From positions 3,498-10,277 of the forward strand of contig DDXG01000208.1 in assembly GCA_002347125.1 (NCBI GenBank): a DNA stretch of 6,780 nucleotides, written 5' to 3'. Shown here one piece after another: positions 6,199-6,780 of this stretch. This DNA is from Phycisphaerales bacterium UBA2266. Lineage in GTDB: Bacteria; Planctomycetota; Phycisphaerae; Sedimentisphaerales; Anaerobacaceae. The notes under the pieces are model-generated. The model saw only the letters and a list, made by a program, of their open reading frames with translations, was not told the DNA's origin and did not search any database. How positions within the stretch are numbered: the first letter of the stretch is position 1; each line of letters opens with the position of its first letter. The translations under genes and the position numbers were made by a program.

Positions 6199-6780
6199 AG
6201 CGGTGCCGTTGTTACCGGGGATGCTGCTGAAATGATGCTGTGAGCCATATCGGCCACATCCCGCATGGCCAGTACATCGTGTACTCGCAGGACCGAGGCC
6301 CCCTCCGCCACCGCCAGGGCCACCGTGGCGGCAGTGCCGAACAGACGGTCGCCGGTCTTGTCGCGTCCCAGGGTTGTGCCGATGAAACCTTTGCGGGAAC
6401 TGCCTATCAGCAATGGCTGGCCAAGCCCGGCCAGTTCTCGCATGCGCTGTAGAATCTGCAGGTTGCCAACACGGTCCTTGCCAAAACCGATGCCGGGGTC
6501 CAGGACGATCCGTTCACGGGGGATACCGGCAGAGAGGGCTGTGTGCAGGGAGCGCTGCAGGAATTCGGCAACCTCGCCCAGCAGATCACTGTAGCCGGTA
6601 TCCTGTTGCATGGTCTCCGGGGTGCCCCGGGTGTGCATCAGTACCAGGCCTGCTTGCCGCTGTGCTGCAACGTCTGCCAAAGCCGGGTCGAAGGTCAAGC
6701 CGCTGATATCATTAATTATCTCTGCCCCGGCAGCCAGCGTCTCCTCGGCAACCGACGCCTTCCAGGTGTCGATCGAGATC
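6195..6780 (-). CDS. folP: Dihydropteroate synthase, C-terminal part (5' end outside window)
   Basis: FolP condenses 6-hydroxymethyl-7,8-dihydropterin diphosphate with p-aminobenzoate to give 7,8-dihydropteroate in folate synthesis; it is the sulfonamide target. The last 194 residues are visible, entering the window at ISIDTWKASVAEETLAAGAE. Then come INDISGLTFDPA (22-33), the MHTRGTPETMQ loop (48-58), the pterin-binding LDPGIGFGKD (93-102), PLLIGSSRKGFIG (121-133) with the conserved Lys, and the C-terminal LRVHDV (164-169). Roughly 80 N-terminal residues, including the first flexible loops, are off the window. A TTG at 6696-6698 opens a shorter frame but is an internal codon, because the reading frame and family similarity continue upstream to the edge. 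Its stop overlaps the cdaA start by 4 nt. Confidence 0.96.
   Translation of the reverse strand, partial: ISIDTWKASVAEETLAAGAEIINDISGLTFDPALADVAAQRQAGLVLMHTRGTPETMQQDTGYSDLLGEVAEFLQRSLHTALSAGIPRERIVLDPGIGFGKDRVGNLQILQRMRELAGLGQPLLIGSSRKGFIGTTLGRDKTGDRLFGTAATVALAVAEGASVLRVHDVLAMRDVADMAHSIISAASPVTTAPL

Noticed and set aside
6195..6698. folP starting at the TTG at 6696-6698
   Set aside because: The same frame continues upstream with the FolP residues SIDTWK and INDISG to the window edge, so the TTG is an internal Leu codon.

Overview
The window is a compact run of housekeeping genes, all on the minus strand and read from high to low coordinates: folP (5' end outside the window), cdaA, glmM, pdxJ, acpS, nnr (fused NnrE-NnrD), a two-domain CBS protein, tsaE, and the first 117 codons of lysC. 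From folP through acpS the genes nearly touch: three junctions are ATGA stop/start overlaps and two gaps are only 2-3 nt. The gaps are 29 nt before the CBS gene and 8 nt before tsaE. This looks like one operon with translational coupling. The only larger gap is the 78 nt between tsaE and lysC, where a possible promoter can be read. The plus strand carries no credible gene.

Gene order and protein character, above all GlmM and the small CBS protein next to nnr and tsaE, suggest a Geobacter-like bacterium (Desulfuromonadales/Geobacterales). This is recognition from memory, not a database result. Composition of the main block is moderate GC with mixed third positions.

Functionally the block joins folate synthesis (FolP), c-di-AMP signalling (CdaA), the step committing hexose to cell-wall precursors (GlmM), vitamin B6 synthesis (PdxJ), activation of acyl carrier protein (AcpS), repair of hydrated NAD(P)H (Nnr), a likely adenine-nucleotide sensor (CBS protein) and tRNA t6A modification (TsaE). 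The cdaA-glmM pairing is a widespread arrangement, but the CdaR/YbbR gene that often sits between them is absent here.

The main anomaly is at the left end. From about codon 8 of lysC, GC jumps to about 70% over positions 1-360, G/C-ending codons reach 106 of 110, and the protein reads like an actinobacterial aspartate kinase rather than a Geobacter one. The upstream region, the ribosome binding site and the first seven codons still look native. The switch falls inside the conserved KYGGTSV motif. It could be a gene replacement by recombination or a chimeric assembly join. I see no clearly new biological system; the lysC boundary deserves checking first.
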